Source: Actinomycetota bacterium (GTDB taxonomy: Bacteria; Actinomycetota; Thermoleophilia; Gaiellales; F1-60-MAGs149). From it: a DNA stretch of 64,000 nucleotides. The notes below the pieces were generated by a model that saw only the letters and a list, made by a program, of their open reading frames with translations, was not told the DNA's origin and searched no databases. This document shows positions 1 to 11,509 of this stretch, one piece after another. Positions within the stretch are counted from its first letter, which is position 1. The number at the start of each line of letters is the position of its first letter. The translations under genes and the position numbers were made by a program. Where the stretch lies: assembly GCA_026392355.1 (NCBI GenBank), contig JAPLCF010000030.1:124001-188000 (forward strand). Reading direction: 5' to 3'.

Positions 1-1
1 A

Positions 2-832
2 GCCATCGAGCGCGCCCGGGCGCAGGGTCGCATTTACGAAGAGGAAGGCGCAACCTGGTTGCGCACCACGGACTTCGGCGATGACAAGGATCGCGTGCTG
101 CTGAAGGCCGACGGCGAGCACACCTACTTTGCCTCCGACCTCGCGTACGTGGACCTCAAATTCCAGCGCGGTGCGACCCACGCCATCTACGTGTTGGGCG
201 CAGATCACCATGGCTACATTCAACGGCTCAAGGCCGGTGCGCAGTGCCTCGGCTACGACCCCGAGCACGTCGAGTGCCTGATCTACCAGCTGATCACGGT
301 GTCGGGCGAGCGCATGGGCAAGCGCCGCGGCAACGTCATCACGTTGACCGAGCTCACGGACGCGATCGGTGTCGACGCCGCCCGCTACTTCTTGGTCCAG
401 CGCTCGCACGACCAAACGCTCGACATCGATCTCGATCTGGCCGTCGAGGCGAGCAGCAAGAATCCCGTCTACTACGTGCAGTACGCCCATGCCCGGTGTG
501 CCTCCATCGAGCGCAAGGCAGCCGATGAGGGCCTCCTAGTCGACGGCATCGGCAGTGCCCACGTTCCTGAAGGCCCGGAAATGGCGCTGATTCGACGACT
601 GGCAGAGTGGCCCGAAGTCGTGGCGAGCGCTGCCGAGCTGCGCGCCCCGCACCGCATCATCTCCTGGACGCACGAGCTCGCAGCAGATTTCCACGCCTTC
701 CATCACGACCTCTACGTGCTGCACGAAGACGCCGACACGCGGGCCTTCCGCCTCAGTGCGGTGCGCGCAACGCGCGAGGCACTGGCGCGCGCGTTGGCGT
801 TGATTGGCGTCAACGCTCCGGACCGCATGTGA
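2..832 (+). CDS. argS: Arginyl-tRNA synthetase, 3' part (5' end outside window)
   Basis: Class I arginyl-tRNA synthetase, which charges tRNA-Arg in the cytoplasm. The reading frame is open from the left edge, so the N-terminal Add-1 domain and the HIGH motif lie outside the window. The visible part begins in the catalytic core (DLAYVDLKF, GADHHGYIQRL). It passes a KMSKS-equivalent that reads RMGKRRGN and enters the helical DALR anticodon-binding domain (NPVYYVQYAHAR onward). The end, GVNAPDRM, is a normal C-terminus for the family. The stop codon overlaps the next gene by four bases (GTGA), which suggests translational coupling. Confidence 0.95.
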   Translation, partial: AIERARAQGRIYEEEGATWLRTTDFGDDKDRVLLKADGEHTYFASDLAYVDLKFQRGATHAIYVLGADHHGYIQRLKAGAQCLGYDPEHVECLIYQLITVSGERMGKRRGNVITLTELTDAIGVDAARYFLVQRSHDQTLDIDLDLAVEASSKNPVYYVQYAHARCASIERKAADEGLLVDGIGSAHVPEGPEMALIRRLAEWPEVVASAAELRAPHRIISWTHELAADFHAFHHDLYVLHEDADTRAFRLSAVRATREALARALALIGVNAPDRM

Positions 833-1338
833 TCGACGTCCGCAGCATCCAGGGCGACGAGGGCGAACTGCTGCGCGAAGTCCGACTGGCTGCGCTCAAG
901 AGCGCCCCTGCTGCCTTCCTGGAAACCTTCGAGGAGGTGGCAGCTGATCCCGCCGATGTCTGGGCAGCGCGTGCCGCCGCCAGCACGGGGGAGGGCGATC
1001 AGTTGATCATGGTCGCGTTCGATCAGGGACGCCCCGTCGGCATGGCGGGTATTGCGCGCGAGATCGGACAGCGCCGGCGGCATCGCGCCACGCTGTGGGG
1101 CGTCTGGCTTGATCCGGCGCACCGTGGACGCGGCGTGGGCCGGCAGATGGTCTCGACTGCGCTTGACTGGGCCCGAGAGCTCGAGGTTCGGGCCGTATAC
1201 CTCGAGGTGGTTGAGAACGAGGACCCGTCGTGGAGCCTGTACGGGCGACTCGGTTTCGTCCGTCGCGAGGTCGATCCGTTCGGCGCGCATTTCGATGGGC
1301 ACGACGTCGCGCTTGAGCATCTCGTTCTCGTCCTCTGA
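829..1338 (+). CDS. GNAT family N-acetyltransferase
   Basis: A 169-residue acetyltransferase of the GNAT fold, predicted to move an acetyl group from acetyl-CoA to an unknown amine. The acetyl-CoA pyrophosphate loop reads RGRGVGRQMV (around residues 98-107), preceded by the β4 strand LWGVWLDPAHRG. The C-terminal YGRLGF is the usual GNAT motif B end. The start is GTG overlapping the argS stop (GTGA), so it is the second gene of that operon. The substrate cannot be read from the sequence; RimI-like protein acetylation or small-molecule detoxification are both possible. Confidence 0.85.
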   Translation: MIDVRSIQGDEGELLREVRLAALKSAPAAFLETFEEVAADPADVWAARAAASTGEGDQLIMVAFDQGRPVGMAGIAREIGQRRRHRATLWGVWLDPAHRGRGVGRQMVSTALDWARELEVRAVYLEVVENEDPSWSLYGRLGFVRREVDPFGAHFDGHDVALEHLVLVL

Positions 1339-1374
1339 CGAGGGGAATCGGCCGAGTCGCAGAATGCTGCGATG

Positions 1375-1380
1375 TATAAT
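1375..1380 (+). promoter_or_regulatory. Consensus -10 box of the ahcY promoter
   Basis: A perfect TATAAT stands in an otherwise GC-rich sequence between the GNAT stop and ahcY. No good -35 hexamer is seen 16-18 bases upstream. Transcription from about 1387 would leave a leader of roughly 60 bases before ahcY. Confidence 0.6.
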
Positions 1381-1399
1381 CTGCAGCACAAAAGTTGTT

Positions 1400-1419
1400 A
1401 AGACGCTTCCCTGCGTCTT
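1400..1419 (+). promoter_or_regulatory. Perfect 7-bp hairpin in the ahcY leader
   Basis: AAGACGC and GCGTCTT form a perfect stem around a TTCCCT loop, inside the predicted 5' untranslated region of ahcY. It is followed by CCTCCCC rather than a T-tract, so it is more likely a stability or regulatory hairpin than a terminator. The SAH-riboswitch conserved core is not recognisable. Confidence 0.4.
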
Positions 1420-1449
1420 CCTCCCCGTCTCACGTCGCAAGGAGCGTCC

Positions 1450-2910
<1,461 letters not shown>

Positions 2911-2924
2911 AACCGCAGCTCACG

Positions 2925-2970
2925 ACGGGAGGTACCGACCGAATTCGTTCGGGTCGGTGCCTCCCGTTTT
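2925..2970 (+). terminator. Rho-independent terminator of ahcY
   Basis: A long GC-rich inverted repeat (ACGGGAGG... paired with ...CCTCCCGT, interior GACCGAA / TTCGGGTC) is followed by TTTT. It lies 14 bases after the ahcY stop and is the clearest terminator near the left end of the window. Confidence 0.85.
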
Positions 2971-3022
2971 GCGTTTGTGGGTGGGGAACGCCGGCCGGGG
3001 CGCTGCTATCCTCGCCTTCCAC

Positions 3023-3095
3023 GCGGGCGTAGCTCAGTTGGTAGAGCGACAGCTTCCCAAGCTGTAGGTCGTGGGTTCGAGACCCATCGCCCGCT
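3023..3095 (+). tRNA. tRNA-Gly (anticodon CCC)
   Basis: A complete 73-base cloverleaf. The acceptor arm GCGGGCG/CGCCCGC is perfectly paired. The D-stem is GCTC/GAGC, the anticodon stem ACAGC/GCTGT surrounds loop TTCCCAA (anticodon CCC, with the normal U33), and the T-stem GTGGG/CCCAT holds TTCGAGA. The discriminator base is T, as expected for glycine. CCA is not encoded. Confidence 0.97.
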
Positions 3096-3149
3096 TTCTC
3101 CTGACCGGTGCGCTTGGCACCATCTGTGGCGGAGCGTCCTGTTCGACTC

Positions 3150-3533
3150 ATGCGCATCGTCCTCAGCCTCTTTCTGATCGCCGCAGTGGGCTTTTGCATG
3201 GCCACGACGTACATCACGATCCATGGCAACACCGGCTGGTTTGGGTATTGCCTGCAGTACGGCGCGCTGCGCCCCACGGGTCTTTGCCCGCACCCGCCGC
3301 CGGCCGTGTGGAAGACGGTTGCGGTGCTCGTTCCAGCTGCGTTCCTCTACTTGGTGATCGCGCCGAAGCAATGGCCGATGATGGCGGTGCTCTGGTTTTG
3401 GCCCGTGCTCTTCCTGATTGGTTTCGCCCGCTGCCTCGAGCTTGCTTTTGGCGCGGTGGGCGGGGTGGATGCGCGACTGATCCTGGCTGCAGTCGGGTGC
3501 TTCCTTGTGGCCCTGATTCCCATCATCGGCTGA
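3150..3533 (+). CDS. Small multi-pass membrane protein, unknown function
   Basis: 127 residues if started at the ATG at 3150 (MRIVLSLFLIAAVGF); an upstream GTG at 3108 would add 14 polar residues and is less likely. Four hydrophobic stretches are seen, including a first helix at residues 2-18, one around VAVLVPAAFLYLVI, one around MMAVLWFWPVLFLIGF and a C-terminal one (LILAAVGCFLVALIPII). Two cysteines flank a short Pro-rich loop (CLQYGAL...GLCPHPPP). I do not recognise the family. It lies between tRNA-Gly and ftsQ. Confidence 0.6.
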   Translation: MRIVLSLFLIAAVGFCMATTYITIHGNTGWFGYCLQYGALRPTGLCPHPPPAVWKTVAVLVPAAFLYLVIAPKQWPMMAVLWFWPVLFLIGFARCLELAFGAVGGVDARLILAAVGCFLVALIPIIG

Positions 3534-3581
3534 CGCTGGAATGCGGTCCCGCGTGACGAGGAACGCGAGCCCAGGGAGATC

Positions 3582-3659
3582 TTGCGCGGATTCCTGCTCG
3601 CTGGCGTTGCGTTCGTCGGTGTAGCGGCGGGCTTCGTCTACGTCTCGCTCGTGTCGTAG
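3582..3659 (+). CDS. Possible 25-residue single-helix membrane peptide
   Basis: Directly after the stop of the preceding membrane protein, the same frame stays open for 41 codons. It encodes an acidic/basic stretch (RDEEREPRE) and then a clean hydrophobic helix (FLLAGVAFVGVAAGFVYVSLV) before TAG. The only usable start in this frame is TTG at 3582, with a weak AGGGAG about three bases upstream. It could be a tiny independent membrane peptide, a C-terminal extension reached by stop readthrough or a sequence error, or chance. Confidence 0.25.
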   Translation: MRGFLLAGVAFVGVAAGFVYVSLVS

Positions 3660-3684
3660 AGCGGTCTGGCGCAGGACTGCACCG

Positions 3685-4581
3685 ATGGGAGGCGAACGTC
3701 CACCAATGGAAGCGGCGCTCTCCGACATGCGAGGCCGGCTGCCCGGAATCTCCCGTGTGGCACTGGCTGCAGTGGCCCTGCTGGGCATCGTGCTGCTGTC
3801 GGCCATCGCGCTCTTCGGCTATCGCCTGATCGCCGCGAGCGGGGCGTTCGACGTCTCGCGCGTCGAGGTGACCGGTGCCGGCATGGCCACCCATACCGTG
3901 CAGCGCGCGGCTCTCGACCAGGTCGGTGGAACCAGCATGCTGAACGTCGATCCCAGCGCCCTGGCACAGCAGCTTGCAGCGTTGCCACGGGTGCAGTCCG
4001 CCACCGTCGATCGCGCCTTCCCGCACACGCTGGCCATCACCGTGGTACCAGAGCGTCCGGTGGCAATTGCGCCCACCGGTTCGGGTCGTGTGGTCCTCGC
4101 TGCCTCGGGTCGCGTGCTCGGCGAGGTCACGCGGGGCACCATCGGGCTGCCGGTAATTGCCGCAGCGCCGGCGGACATTCCCGGTCCTGGTGGCGTTGTC
4201 ACTGCGCCCGGAGTGCGCCAGGAACTGGCCCTGGCCGCCGCTCCGCAACGCGGGCTGCGGTTTCAGGTGATCGGCTACGGCCAGGATGGCCTGACCGGAC
4301 GCACGGCCAATGGCATGTCGATCCGCTTTGGCGACAGCGAAGACGTGGCGGTGAAGCTTAAGGTGGCTCGGTCGGTGCTACGTCGCGCCGATATGGGCGT
4401 GCAGTACGTGGACGTCAGCGTGCCTGCCGCTCCGGTCATGCGCCAGGACTCGCCTGATCCGTTGACGGCCAATGCGCCGCCGCCGACAGCGCCAGCGATC
4501 GTGGCGGACGCAGGGGGTGGGGCAGAGACGAGCACGCGCAACGCACCTCCCGCCGAGAGCATTCGGACGCTCTTTGGCTAG
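3685..4581 (+). CDS. ftsQ: Cell division protein FtsQ
   Basis: 298-residue bitopic division protein, FtsQ/DivIB family, which links the FtsBL complex to the septal peptidoglycan machinery. A short cytoplasmic N-terminus precedes one membrane helix (about residues 24-48). A POTRA domain follows, opening with FDVSRVEVTGAGM and including LNVDPSALAQQLAALPRVQSATVDRAFPHTLAI in separated segments. The C-terminal 50 residues are Pro/Ala-rich and probably disordered. An internal ATG at 3706 is an alternative start. It sits just before ftsZ, as in dcw clusters, but no mur genes are adjacent here. Confidence 0.88.
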   Translation: MGGERPPMEAALSDMRGRLPGISRVALAAVALLGIVLLSAIALFGYRLIAASGAFDVSRVEVTGAGMATHTVQRAALDQVGGTSMLNVDPSALAQQLAALPRVQSATVDRAFPHTLAITVVPERPVAIAPTGSGRVVLAASGRVLGEVTRGTIGLPVIAAAPADIPGPGGVVTAPGVRQELALAAAPQRGLRFQVIGYGQDGLTGRTANGMSIRFGDSEDVAVKLKVARSVLRRADMGVQYVDVSVPAAPVMRQDSPDPLTANAPPPTAPAIVADAGGGAETSTRNAPPAESIRTLFG

Positions 4582-4641
4582 TCTCAACGTCCAGACGAGG
4601 CGCACGCGCATCACCATCAGCACCACGTTGAACGATGGTTG

Positions 4642-4670
4642 TTGTTGCAGCGAGTGCTTTCCGGTACACT
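4642..4670 (+). promoter_or_regulatory. Probable ftsZ promoter
   Basis: TTGTTG (4642-4647) and TACACT (4665-4670) are separated by exactly 17 bases, a sigma-70-type layout. Transcription from about 4677 would give an 85-base leader before the ftsZ ATG, consistent with the strong ribosome site there. Confidence 0.55.
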
Positions 4671-4677
4671 GCGAGAC

Positions 4678-4701
4678 GGCTCCCGCCCTCGGCGGAGAGC
4701 C
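4678..4701 (+). promoter_or_regulatory. GC-rich hairpin in the ftsZ leader
   Basis: GGCTCCCGCC and GGCGGAGAGCC pair around a CTC loop with one bulged A, followed by CTTTCGTGTTT. It starts at the predicted transcription start and could act as a 5' stabiliser or an attenuator of ftsZ. Confidence 0.4.
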
Positions 4702-4760
4702 TTTCGTGTTTCAGGGAACAGGTCTTCACCTCAAGTAGACATAAAGGGTCGGAGGAAATC

Positions 4761-5882
4761 ATGGCGATGCGTGACGGCGGGGCATATCTGGCGGTGATCA
4801 AGGTCGTCGGTGTGGGTGGCGGCGGTACGAACGCTGTCAATCGCATGGTTGACGCAGGTCTTCGGGGCGTGGAATTCATCGCCGCGAACACCGATGCGCA
4901 GGCGCTCCTGATGACGGATGCCGACATCAAGATCCAGCTTGGGTCGAAGATCACGCGCGGCCTCGGTGCCGGCGCGAACCCTGATGTCGGTCGTGAGGCC
5001 GCGGTCGAGAGCAAGGAGGAGATCAAGGAGGCCCTACGCGGCGCCGACATGGTCTTCGTGACGGCCGGCGAGGGCGGTGGCACCGGTACCGGCGCTGCGC
5101 CCGTGATTGCCGAGGTCGCCCGCGAGCAGGGTGCCTTGACGGTGGGTATCGTCACGCGTCCGTTCGGCTTCGAGGGGCGTCGCCGCTCCGAGCAGGCCGA
5201 CCGCGGCGTCGAGGAACTCGCGCAGCACGTCGACACCATCGTGGTGATCCCGAACGACCGTCTGCTCAACCTCGTTGAGCGCCGCACGTCAATCGTTGAC
5301 GCCTTTCAGATGGCCGACGACGTCCTGCGCCAGGGCGTCCAGGGCATTACCGACCTGATCACCATCCCCGGTCTGATCAACCTCGACTTCGCCGACATCC
5401 GCACGATCATGCGCGATAGCGGCACCGCCCTGATGGGCATCGGTCAGGCCGCCGGCGACCGCCGTGCCGGAGAGGCTGCGCGCGCCGCGATCTCGTCGCC
5501 GCTGCTTGAGTCGAGCGTCGAGGGAGCCACCGGCATCCTGCTTAACATCACAGGCGGGCCGGACCTCGGCCTGTTCGAGGTGAACGATGCAGCCGAGGTC
5601 GTGGCGAATGCCGCCGACCCGAACGCAAACATCATCTTCGGCAGCGTCATCGACGAGTCGATGGGCGATCACATCCGCGTGACCGTCGTGGCCACGGGCT
5701 TCGATCGCAAGCCGGCCCCGATGCCGCGCCGCCCGCTCGGCGATGATCGTCCCGTCTCGGAGCCGCGCTCGGAGGGTCTGAGTGCCTTCTCGACGCGCGA
5801 GTTCGAGATCCCGGCGCCGACGGCGTTCGACGTCGACGACGACGCGATCGACGTGCCGAGCTTCCTCAAGCACGACGACTAG
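4761..5882 (+). CDS. ftsZ: Cell division GTPase FtsZ
   Basis: Tubulin-like GTPase that polymerises into the Z-ring at midcell. The ATG at 4761 follows GGAGGA by four bases and gives the usual beginning ([20 protein letters not shown] in separated parts); the frame is open further upstream but this start is right. The tubulin signature [10 protein letters not shown] lies near residues 103-112, and the T7 loop [11 protein letters not shown] is present. After a variable linker the C-terminal peptide DVPSFL, which binds SepF, ZapA or FtsW-type partners, ends the protein. Length 373 residues, normal for the family. argH starts four bases after its stop. Confidence 0.99.
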   Translation: MAMRDGGAYLAVIKVVGVGGGGTNAVNRMVDAGLRGVEFIAANTDAQALLMTDADIKIQLGSKITRGLGAGANPDVGREAAVESKEEIKEALRGADMVFVTAGEGGGTGTGAAPVIAEVAREQGALTVGIVTRPFGFEGRRRSEQADRGVEELAQHVDTIVVIPNDRLLNLVERRTSIVDAFQMADDVLRQGVQGITDLITIPGLINLDFADIRTIMRDSGTALMGIGQAAGDRRAGEAARAAISSPLLESSVEGATGILLNITGGPDLGLFEVNDAAEVVANAADPNANIIFGSVIDESMGDHIRVTVVATGFDRKPAPMPRRPLGDDRPVSEPRSEGLSAFSTREFEIPAPTAFDVDDDAIDVPSFLKHDD

Positions 5883-5886
5883 CCGC

Positions 5887-7209
5887 ATGGCTGGAACCGA
5901 GGCAGGTGGGCCGCTGTGGAGCGGACGGCTCGAGGGTGGCTTGCATCCTGATGTGCTCGCGCTCACACAGTCGCTCGACATCGACCAGCGGCTGCTTCCG
6001 TACGACGTTGCCGCCTCACAGGCGCACGTCCGTATGCTCGGCCGGCAGGGCATCATCCCCGCTGCCGAGGCCGCGCAGATCGAGGACGCCCTCGGCCAGG
6101 TTACGATCGACGATGGTGCTACCGACGAAGATGTGCATTCGCTGATCGAACGCCAGCTCGTCGCCATGCTTGGGGATACCGGCCGTCGTGTGCACGCCGG
6201 CCGCTCGCGCAACGATCAGGTGGCCACGGCGTTTCGCCTCTGGTGTCGCGCGCATGCCTACCGTCTCCAGCTCGCTGTTGCCGACCTCCAGCAGGCGCTG
6301 CTGGGTGTGGCCGAGCGCGACGGTACGACGGTACTGCCCGCCTTTACTCACCTGCAGCGGGCCCAGCCCGTGCCGCTGGCGCATCACGTGGCTGCGCACG
6401 CGTGGGCGCTGCAGCGCGACGTCGGCCGCTTCGTGGCGGCACAGGACGCCGCCAATGTCTCGCCGCTCGGCGCCGGAGCGCTCGCTGGCTCGAGCCTGCC
6501 ACTCGATCCCGCTGGAGTTGCTGACGACCTCGGTATGCGCACGAGCTTCGTCAACTCGCTCGACGCCGTCTCTGATCGCGACTTCGCCGCCGACCTGCTC
6601 TACGCCTGCGCGCTGTGCCTCGTGCACTGCTCGCGCATGGGTGAGGAGTTGATTCTCTGGACATCGCAGGAATTTGGCTGGGCGGCGTTGGCCGATGACG
6701 TTGCCACGGGCTCTTCGATGATGCCGCAGAAGAAGAATCCCGACGTGGCCGAGCTCGCGCGCGGTCGTTCGGGCACGGCGATCGGTCGCCTGACCGGCCT
6801 GCTCGCGACGATGAAGGGCCTACCGCTCACGTACAACCGCGACCTCCAAGAGGACAAGGAAGGCGTCTTCGCGCAGGTCGATGCGACCATCGGGGTGCTG
6901 CGCCTTCTGCAGCTCGCTTACGAGGGTCTGACGATCGACGCCGCCAAGATGCGCGCTGCAGCGGCCGACGGCACCACGGTTGCCACCGACGTCGCAGAGG
7001 CGCTCGTGCGCGGCGGCATGCCGTTCCGTGACGCGCACACCGAGGTCGCAACGCGCATCGCGGCGGGTGAGCGCTTTGATTCGCCCACGCCCGAAGAGGC
7101 CATCGCGGCACGCCAGGGTCCGGGCATGCCCGGACGCGTCAACGAACAGCTGACCGAGCTCACCGCCCTGATCGCCACGACTCGCGCTGCCAGCGCTCCC
7201 ACGCCGTGA
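5887..7209 (+). CDS. argH: Argininosuccinate lyase
   Basis: Final step of arginine synthesis: argininosuccinate is cleaved to arginine and fumarate, by a homotetramer of the fumarase/aspartase superfamily. The signature GSSMMPQKKNP is at about residues 275-285; HAGRSRNDQVAT and FTHLQRAQPVPLAHH are the other two conserved regions. 440 residues, family-typical. The ATG at 5887 aligns with the usual start (GPLWSGRLEGG). It follows ftsZ by four bases and overlaps lysA by four (GTGA), so ftsZ, argH and lysA may be co-transcribed. Confidence 0.98.
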   Translation: MAGTEAGGPLWSGRLEGGLHPDVLALTQSLDIDQRLLPYDVAASQAHVRMLGRQGIIPAAEAAQIEDALGQVTIDDGATDEDVHSLIERQLVAMLGDTGRRVHAGRSRNDQVATAFRLWCRAHAYRLQLAVADLQQALLGVAERDGTTVLPAFTHLQRAQPVPLAHHVAAHAWALQRDVGRFVAAQDAANVSPLGAGALAGSSLPLDPAGVADDLGMRTSFVNSLDAVSDRDFAADLLYACALCLVHCSRMGEELILWTSQEFGWAALADDVATGSSMMPQKKNPDVAELARGRSGTAIGRLTGLLATMKGLPLTYNRDLQEDKEGVFAQVDATIGVLRLLQLAYEGLTIDAAKMRAAAADGTTVATDVAEALVRGGMPFRDAHTEVATRIAAGERFDSPTPEEAIAARQGPGMPGRVNEQLTELTALIATTRAASAPTP

Positions 7210-8498
7210 CGCACCGCCCAACGGCGCTGCTGCCGTTTCCCGACACCGCAACGGTCGGGCCTGCCGGCATTGAGCTCGACGGAGTCTCCCTGACCACGCT
7301 CGCCGCCGAGTTTGGGACGCCGCTCTATGTCTATGACGCCGCCTCGATTCGCACCCGCGCCCGAGCGGTTCGTGAGGCGCTCGACTCCGCGCCGCACGGC
7401 GGACACGCAGCGTTCGCGCTGAAGTCGCAGAGCGCCCTCGGGGTGCTGCGACTAATCCACGCAGAGGGCATTGGCGCTGACTGCGCCTCCGCGGGTGAGA
7501 TCGAGGCGGCGCAGCGAGCGGGCATCCCGGGCAGCGAGCTCGTGATCCATGGCAACGCCAAGTCGGAGCAGGACCTGCGCGCAGCGGTGACAACGGGCGC
7601 GCGTCTCGTCGTGCTCGACGGCCGCGATGACGCCGATCGTCTGGCTGCTATCTGCCGCGAGACCAACCGCACGCAGGACGTGCTCGTGCGCATCGCGCCC
7701 GGCATCGACGTTGACACACATCGCCACATCGCCACGGGGCATCACGGGTCGAAGTTCGGCGTAACGCCGGCCGAGGGCGCCGAGCTGCTGCGGACGCTAC
7801 CCGCGGGCCTGATCGGACGAGGCCTCCACGTGCATCTCGGCTCGCAGATCCTCGACGCTGACCCGTTGATTGCGGCAGCACGTTGGCTGCCCGTATTTGC
7901 GAAGGCCGAAGGTATCCCGTTGGAGGTTCTCGATCTCGGTGGCGGCCTTGGCATCCGCTACACGCCGGATCAGGATGCGCCGGATCCCGGCCAACACACC
8001 CGCAGGCTGATCGAGGCGATCGCCACCGTGTGCGCCGAAGAGGGCATGCCCGTCCCCGAAATCATCGTGGAGCCCGGCCGGTCGATCGTCGGGCAGTCCG
8101 GCGTCACGCTGTACACCGTGATCGGAACCAAGACCGTTGGCGACGGCAGCACCTGGGTCGCCGTCGACGGCGGAATGGGCGACAACATGCGTGTCGGCCT
8201 GTACGGCGCAACGTACGCTCCCGTTCTGGCTGCGCGTCCGTTGGCTGACGTCGACGGGACCTACCGCATTGCCGGCCGCCACTGTGAGTCCACCGATGTC
8301 CTCGCCGAAGGCGTGCCTTTGCCGGCCCCGCAGGTCGGCGACATCGTCGCGTTCCCGGCAACCGGTGCCTACCACCAGACGATGGCGCACAGCTACAACC
8401 TCTTCGGTCGGCCTGCCGCCGTGCTCGTCGACGGCGGCGCTGCGCACCTGATCACGCGTCGTGAGGCGGTCGCAGACCTCTTCGCTCGCGACGTCTGA
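7206..8498 (+). CDS. lysA: Diaminopimelate decarboxylase
   Basis: PLP enzyme that decarboxylates meso-diaminopimelate to L-lysine, the last step of lysine synthesis. It is a fold type III alanine-racemase-like barrel. The PLP lysine is in HAAFALKSQ (about residue 72), the phosphate-binding glycines are in [22 protein letters not shown] is present, and the C-terminal [10 protein letters not shown] region supplies the substrate-contacting cysteine and glutamate. The start is GTG overlapping the argH stop (GTGA). 430 residues, normal. Confidence 0.97.
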   Translation: MTHRPTALLPFPDTATVGPAGIELDGVSLTTLAAEFGTPLYVYDAASIRTRARAVREALDSAPHGGHAAFALKSQSALGVLRLIHAEGIGADCASAGEIEAAQRAGIPGSELVIHGNAKSEQDLRAAVTTGARLVVLDGRDDADRLAAICRETNRTQDVLVRIAPGIDVDTHRHIATGHHGSKFGVTPAEGAELLRTLPAGLIGRGLHVHLGSQILDADPLIAAARWLPVFAKAEGIPLEVLDLGGGLGIRYTPDQDAPDPGQHTRRLIEAIATVCAEEGMPVPEIIVEPGRSIVGQSGVTLYTVIGTKTVGDGSTWVAVDGGMGDNMRVGLYGATYAPVLAARPLADVDGTYRIAGRHCESTDVLAEGVPLPAPQVGDIVAFPATGAYHQTMAHSYNLFGRPAAVLVDGGAAHLITRREAVADLFARDV

Positions 8499-8515
8499 CG
8501 CGTAGGCTTACGGCC

Positions 8516-10512
<1,997 letters not shown>

Positions 10513-10513
<1 letters not shown>

Positions 10514-10547
10514 CGCCGGCTTCCTCGACAGGCGAGAAAGCCGGCGT
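10513..10547. terminator. Bidirectional hairpin between uvrB and a convergent lipoprotein gene
   Basis: ACGCCGGCTT and AAGCCGGCGT form a near-perfect 10-bp stem between two convergent stop codons. There is no strong T-tract on either side, so efficiency is uncertain. Confidence 0.5.
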
Positions 10548-10558
10548 GCTGAGCGGCG

Positions 10559-10990
10559 CTAGTTGGTCTCGCAGGCCAGCTGGTAGATGGCGGCGGGGAC
10601 CTCGGACATGTCCTGCGAGTCGCCGCAGACCTTCGCGCGATCCATCAGCGCCCAGTTCGGACCCTCGGCCTGCACGATCACGTTCTCGGTGAACGAGGTG
10701 TTCGAGTCGTTCGTGCCGACGGTGGGAAACATCACGGCCCACCCGTCCGCACACTTGAACTCACCGGCCGGCAGCGTGGCGCCGTCGACTTCGGCCTGCT
10801 CGCCGTAGGCCTTGATCCAGGCGTCGAAGGTGGCCTGATCACACGTCGCGGAGCCGCCGCCGATCACGCTCTCGGCAGCAGACGAGGCGGCGCTCGAGGC
10901 GCTTGAGGCGGTGTCACCCCCGCCGCAGCCGACAAGCGCAAGTGCCGCGGTAGCAAGGAGAAGCAGGAGGGGGAGAGTGGTCTTCTTCAT
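10559..10990 (-). CDS. Secreted lipoprotein, unknown function
   Basis: 143 residues with a lipoprotein signal: positively charged MKK, a hydrophobic core (LPLLLLLATAALAL) and the lipobox LVGC. A low-complexity Ser/Ala linker (SSASSAASSAAES) follows. The mature domain has three cysteines (ATCDQ, FKCADG, KVCGDS) plus a final one in LACETN, so two disulphides are possible. It is expected on the outer face of the membrane. TACGCT exactly six bases before the ATG marks a probable leaderless promoter. Family not recognised; small lipoproteins of this layout are common in actinomycetes. Confidence 0.75.
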   Translation of the reverse strand: MKKTTLPLLLLLATAALALVGCGGGDTASSASSAASSAAESVIGGGSATCDQATFDAWIKAYGEQAEVDGATLPAGEFKCADGWAVMFPTVGTNDSNTSFTENVIVQAEGPNWALMDRAKVCGDSQDMSEVPAAIYQLACETN

Positions 10991-11059
10991 ACGGGCAGCG
11001 TACGCGGTGACGGCACCGACATCCGGGCCGTCACCGCATCGCCACCTTCGTGCGCCCGA

Positions 11060-11446
11060 CTACGAGCCGGAGCCGACGACCGCGACGGCATCGATCTCCA
11101 CAAGGAATCCACCGAGCGTGCTGCCGACCGTGGTGCGGCAGGGGCGGTGCGTGCCGAAGCGGCGCGCGTAGACCTCGTTGTAGGCTGCGAAGTCGCCGGC
11201 CAGATCCTGCAGATGCGCCGTGATCTTCACAACGTCCGAAAGCGTGGCGCCACCGGCGGCCAGCACTCGCTCGAGGTTGTCGAACACGAGCTCGGTCTGC
11301 GCGGCGACGTCGTCGCCTTCGACCTCGTTGTTGGCGTTGAACGGCGCTTGGCCCGATGTCCAAAGCGTGTCGCCGACCTTGATGGCGGGCGTGTACGGGG
11401 CGGACGGCGGCGGTGCGCCCTCCGGGTGCAGCTTCTCCTGCGACAT
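11060..11446 (-). CDS. RidA/YjgF/YER057c family enamine-imine deaminase
   Basis: 128-residue member of the RidA family, trimeric enzymes that hydrolyse reactive enamine/imine intermediates from PLP enzymes and protect metabolism from 2-aminoacrylate. The conserved arginine is in RPCRTTVG, and the following LVEIDAVAVV strand carries the glutamate. WTSGQAPFNAN is the usual N-terminal strand. The frame extends upstream, but the ATG at 11446 is preceded by AGGAGGAG at good spacing. Subfamily assignment (RidA versus Rid4-7) is not certain. Confidence 0.88.
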   Translation of the reverse strand: MSQEKLHPEGAPPPSAPYTPAIKVGDTLWTSGQAPFNANNEVEGDDVAAQTELVFDNLERVLAAGGATLSDVVKITAHLQDLAGDFAAYNEVYARRFGTHRPCRTTVGSTLGGFLVEIDAVAVVGSGS

Positions 11447-11509
11447 GGAACTCCTCCTGAGGTGGAACTCCCGCAGCCTAGCGTCCGTTGAGGGGAATAC
11501 GCTCACGCC

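Noticed and set aside
1381-1449. SAH riboswitch upstream of ahcY
   Set aside because: Only one small perfect hairpin is present; the conserved SAH-riboswitch core sequences are not recognisable in the 60-base leader.
3531-3567. TGA at 3531-3533 followed by a SECIS-like hairpin (CGCGT, loop GACGAGGA, ACGCG)
   Set aside because: The loop distance fits, but the stem is only 5 bp, and the TGA is not at a conserved Cys or redox position; it ends a membrane helix. It shows that such hairpins can arise by chance in GC-rich DNA.
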